Origin: CF-161 sp035259145
GTDB taxonomy: Bacteria > Chloroflexota > Dormibacteria > Dormibacterales > Dormibacteraceae
Assembly: GCA_035259145.1 (NCBI GenBank)
Contig: DATFWQ010000043.1
Location: 1-14,677, forward strand
Length of the DNA: 14,677 bases
Direction: 5' to 3'
The position numbers and the translations under genes are program-made. Each line of letters opens with the position of its first letter. The stretch's first letter is position 1. The notes beneath the pieces are model-generated. The model had not been told where the DNA came from. It saw only the letters and a program-made list of their open reading frames with translations, and did no database searches. Positions 13,911-14,677 of the stretch are shown here, one piece after another.

Positions 13911-14273
13911 GTGAGTGTGGCCTGTGTGCTGTTCGTTGCTATCCTGTTCGCCACCCTCTGTGGCAGCAGCTGTGACACCGCGCCCGACTTGACGGCTAGC
14001 CCGCGCCCAAGCGTGAGCATCCCCTCCGAAGCCCAGCAGGCGATCGCCCAGGCCCGCGCCGATGCCGCCTCCCGGACCGGCATCGAGGCGGACAGCTGGC
14101 GCGCGGTCGAGGTGACCGCTCGGGAGTGGCCTGACGCTGGCCTGGGCTGCCCGGAGCCGGGAAAGCTCTATGCCCAGGTGGTGACACGCGGCTATGCGAT
14201 CACGCTGGAGGCGGGCAGCCGCCGCCTCGTTTATCACTCCGGCGCAGGCCGGATCGTCTACTGCAGAGGGTGA
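13911..14273 (+). CDS. small secreted protein with WPDxxLGCPxPG domain, probable lipoprotein
   Basis: A 120-residue exported protein starting at a GTG; an in-frame TGA at 13899 leaves no earlier start. A hydrophobic signal segment (residues 3-17, VACVLFVAILFATLC) leads to GSSC, a slightly atypical lipobox, with C21 as the likely lipid-anchored residue. A Ser/Pro-rich linker and a helical part (EAQQAIAQARADAASRTG) follow. The C-terminal domain (about 63-118) has the signature 'REWPDAGLGCPEPGKLYAQVVTRGYAITLEAG', then 'RLVYHSG' and a final 'IVYC', the two Cys possibly forming a disulfide. From memory this small domain is frequent in Chloroflexota and related phyla, with no known function. The ribosome binding site is weak. 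It is convergent with the Ig-like gene at the window edge. Confidence 0.82.
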   Translation: MSVACVLFVAILFATLCGSSCDTAPDLTASPRPSVSIPSEAQQAIAQARADAASRTGIEADSWRAVEVTAREWPDAGLGCPEPGKLYAQVVTRGYAITLEAGSRRLVYHSGAGRIVYCRG

Positions 14274-14276
14274 TCT

Positions 14277-14320
14277 GGCCGGCGGCGGCCACCGCTGCAG
14301 GCGGCTCGCCGCTACCGGCC
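14277..14320. terminator. GC-rich hairpin between convergent genes
   Basis: GGCCGG...CCGGCC arms, extended inward by GGCG/CGCC pairing with a small bulge, lie in the 53-base gap between the lipoprotein stop (14273) and the Ig-like gene stop (14327). The position suits a bidirectional terminator. There is no T-run on either side. Confidence 0.4.
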
Positions 14321-14326
14321 GAGCAG

Positions 14327-14677
14327 TTATTGCGAGTTGTCCGAGGTGACGACCAGGGTTGCCGGCGCCGTCCTGGTCAGGGTGCCGCTCACGCCGCTGA
14401 TCGTGAGCGCAAAGGTGCCCGCTGGGGTGCTTGTGCTCGTCGTCACGGTCAGCGTCGATGAGGTCCCCGCCGCGGGGTTGGGCGAGAAGCTCGCGGCCGC
14501 GGCGGCCGGGAGGCCTGTCAGGCTGAGGGTCACTGCACCCGCGAAGCCTCCGGTCCGGGTGATCGTGACCGTGTAGGTGGTGCTCGTGCCGGCCGTCACA
14601 GTCCGGGATGTGGGGCTGGCCGAGAGCGTGAAGTCGGGCTGGGCTGGGGGCGTAACGACCAGAGTCCCGCTTGCCGT
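14327..14677 (-). CDS. secreted Ig-like repeat protein, C-terminal part
   Basis: The last 116 residues of a minus-strand gene that enters from beyond the right edge. It reads 'TASGTLVVTPPAQPDFTLSASPTSRTVTAG', then 'STTYTVTITRTGGFAGAVTLSLTGLP', 'AASFSPNPAAGTSSTLTVTTS', 'TPAGTFALTISGVSGTLTRTAPATLVVTSDNSQ' and a stop. The partial 'SGTLVVTPPAQPDF' at the window edge repeats the end of the full domain ('SGTLTRTAPATLVV'), which shows at least two tandem copies of a roughly 95-residue Thr/Ser-rich Ig-like beta-sandwich, of the type common in surface and secreted proteins of Actinomycetota and Chloroflexota. It has no sorting signal or membrane anchor at the C-terminus, so it may be secreted or attached through its missing N-terminal part. 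It likely serves as a spacer or carbohydrate/adhesion module. Confidence 0.85.
   Translation of the reverse strand, partial: TASGTLVVTPPAQPDFTLSASPTSRTVTAGTSTTYTVTITRTGGFAGAVTLSLTGLPAAAAASFSPNPAAGTSSTLTVTTSTSTPAGTFALTISGVSGTLTRTAPATLVVTSDNSQ

Noticed and set aside
1..14677. CRISPR array, tRNA or rRNA genes
   Set aside because: No regularly spaced direct repeats, no tRNA-like cloverleaf or T-loop sequence, and no rRNA-like stretch were seen by eye on either strand.

Overview
The window is GC-rich DNA from a bacterium that is probably a soil-type Actinomycetota or Chloroflexota (including candidate phyla such as Dormibacterota). I infer this from the protein families present: a histidine kinase with an 'RPANxxGLLM / LAFPSGRL' multi-pass sensor region, a receiver-only regulator ending in a 'GFIAKAEL' motif, an HxlR-type regulator with an SCP2-like tail, a 'WPDxxLGCPxPG' lipoprotein, the FVDDPRG-type small proteins, and Ig-like extracellular repeats. 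The sequence alone does not settle the phylum. Several genes use GTG starts or ATGA overlaps. No RNA gene, CRISPR array or complete mobile element was seen.

Layout. Bases 1-244 (minus) hold the 5' part of an unrecognised gene. Bases 245-1650 have no intact gene but contain a frameshifted fragment of a sugar phosphate isomerase/epimerase. Bases 1713-2929 (plus) are a two-gene operon of paralogous FVDDPRG-domain proteins, one membrane-anchored and one soluble with an acidic tail, behind an AT-rich promoter. A minus-strand gene (3526-4140) encodes a beta-rich protein of unknown role and may have a leaderless transcript. Bases 4416-4769 encode a GlsB/YeaQ-type stress membrane protein with a good promoter and an immediate hairpin terminator. 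Bases 4922-5344 are a decayed transposase. Bases 5402-5521 (minus) encode a 39-residue one-pass membrane protein that is easily missed. Bases 5931-6593 are an HxlR/SCP2 regulator that has lost its N-terminus, followed directly by a second transposase scrap and other gene debris to about 7167.

From 7168 to 8844 (minus) there is a compact membrane operon: a DedA family protein, a multi-pass membrane protein and a small one-pass protein. It is divergent from a signalling operon on the plus strand: receiver-only regulator (8953-9312), multi-pass histidine kinase (9309-11093) and NarL/FixJ response regulator (11084-11731), each overlapping the next. A PQQ-repeat beta-propeller lipoprotein (11792-13183) follows. 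A perfect 16-bp palindrome lies between the divergent operons, and a 12/16 match lies just before the lipoprotein gene, so it is a candidate operator linking the regulator to its neighbours.

The right end holds a third transposase remnant (13216-13497) that shares both ends with the one at 4922-5344, a gene-poor stretch with inverted repeats, a small WPD/GCPxPG lipoprotein gene (13911-14273), and, convergent with it, the C-terminal end of a secreted Ig-like repeat protein running off the window. Overall the left half looks like an accessory, decaying region dotted with intact small stress/membrane genes, and the segment 7168-13183 looks like a functional signalling and envelope locus.
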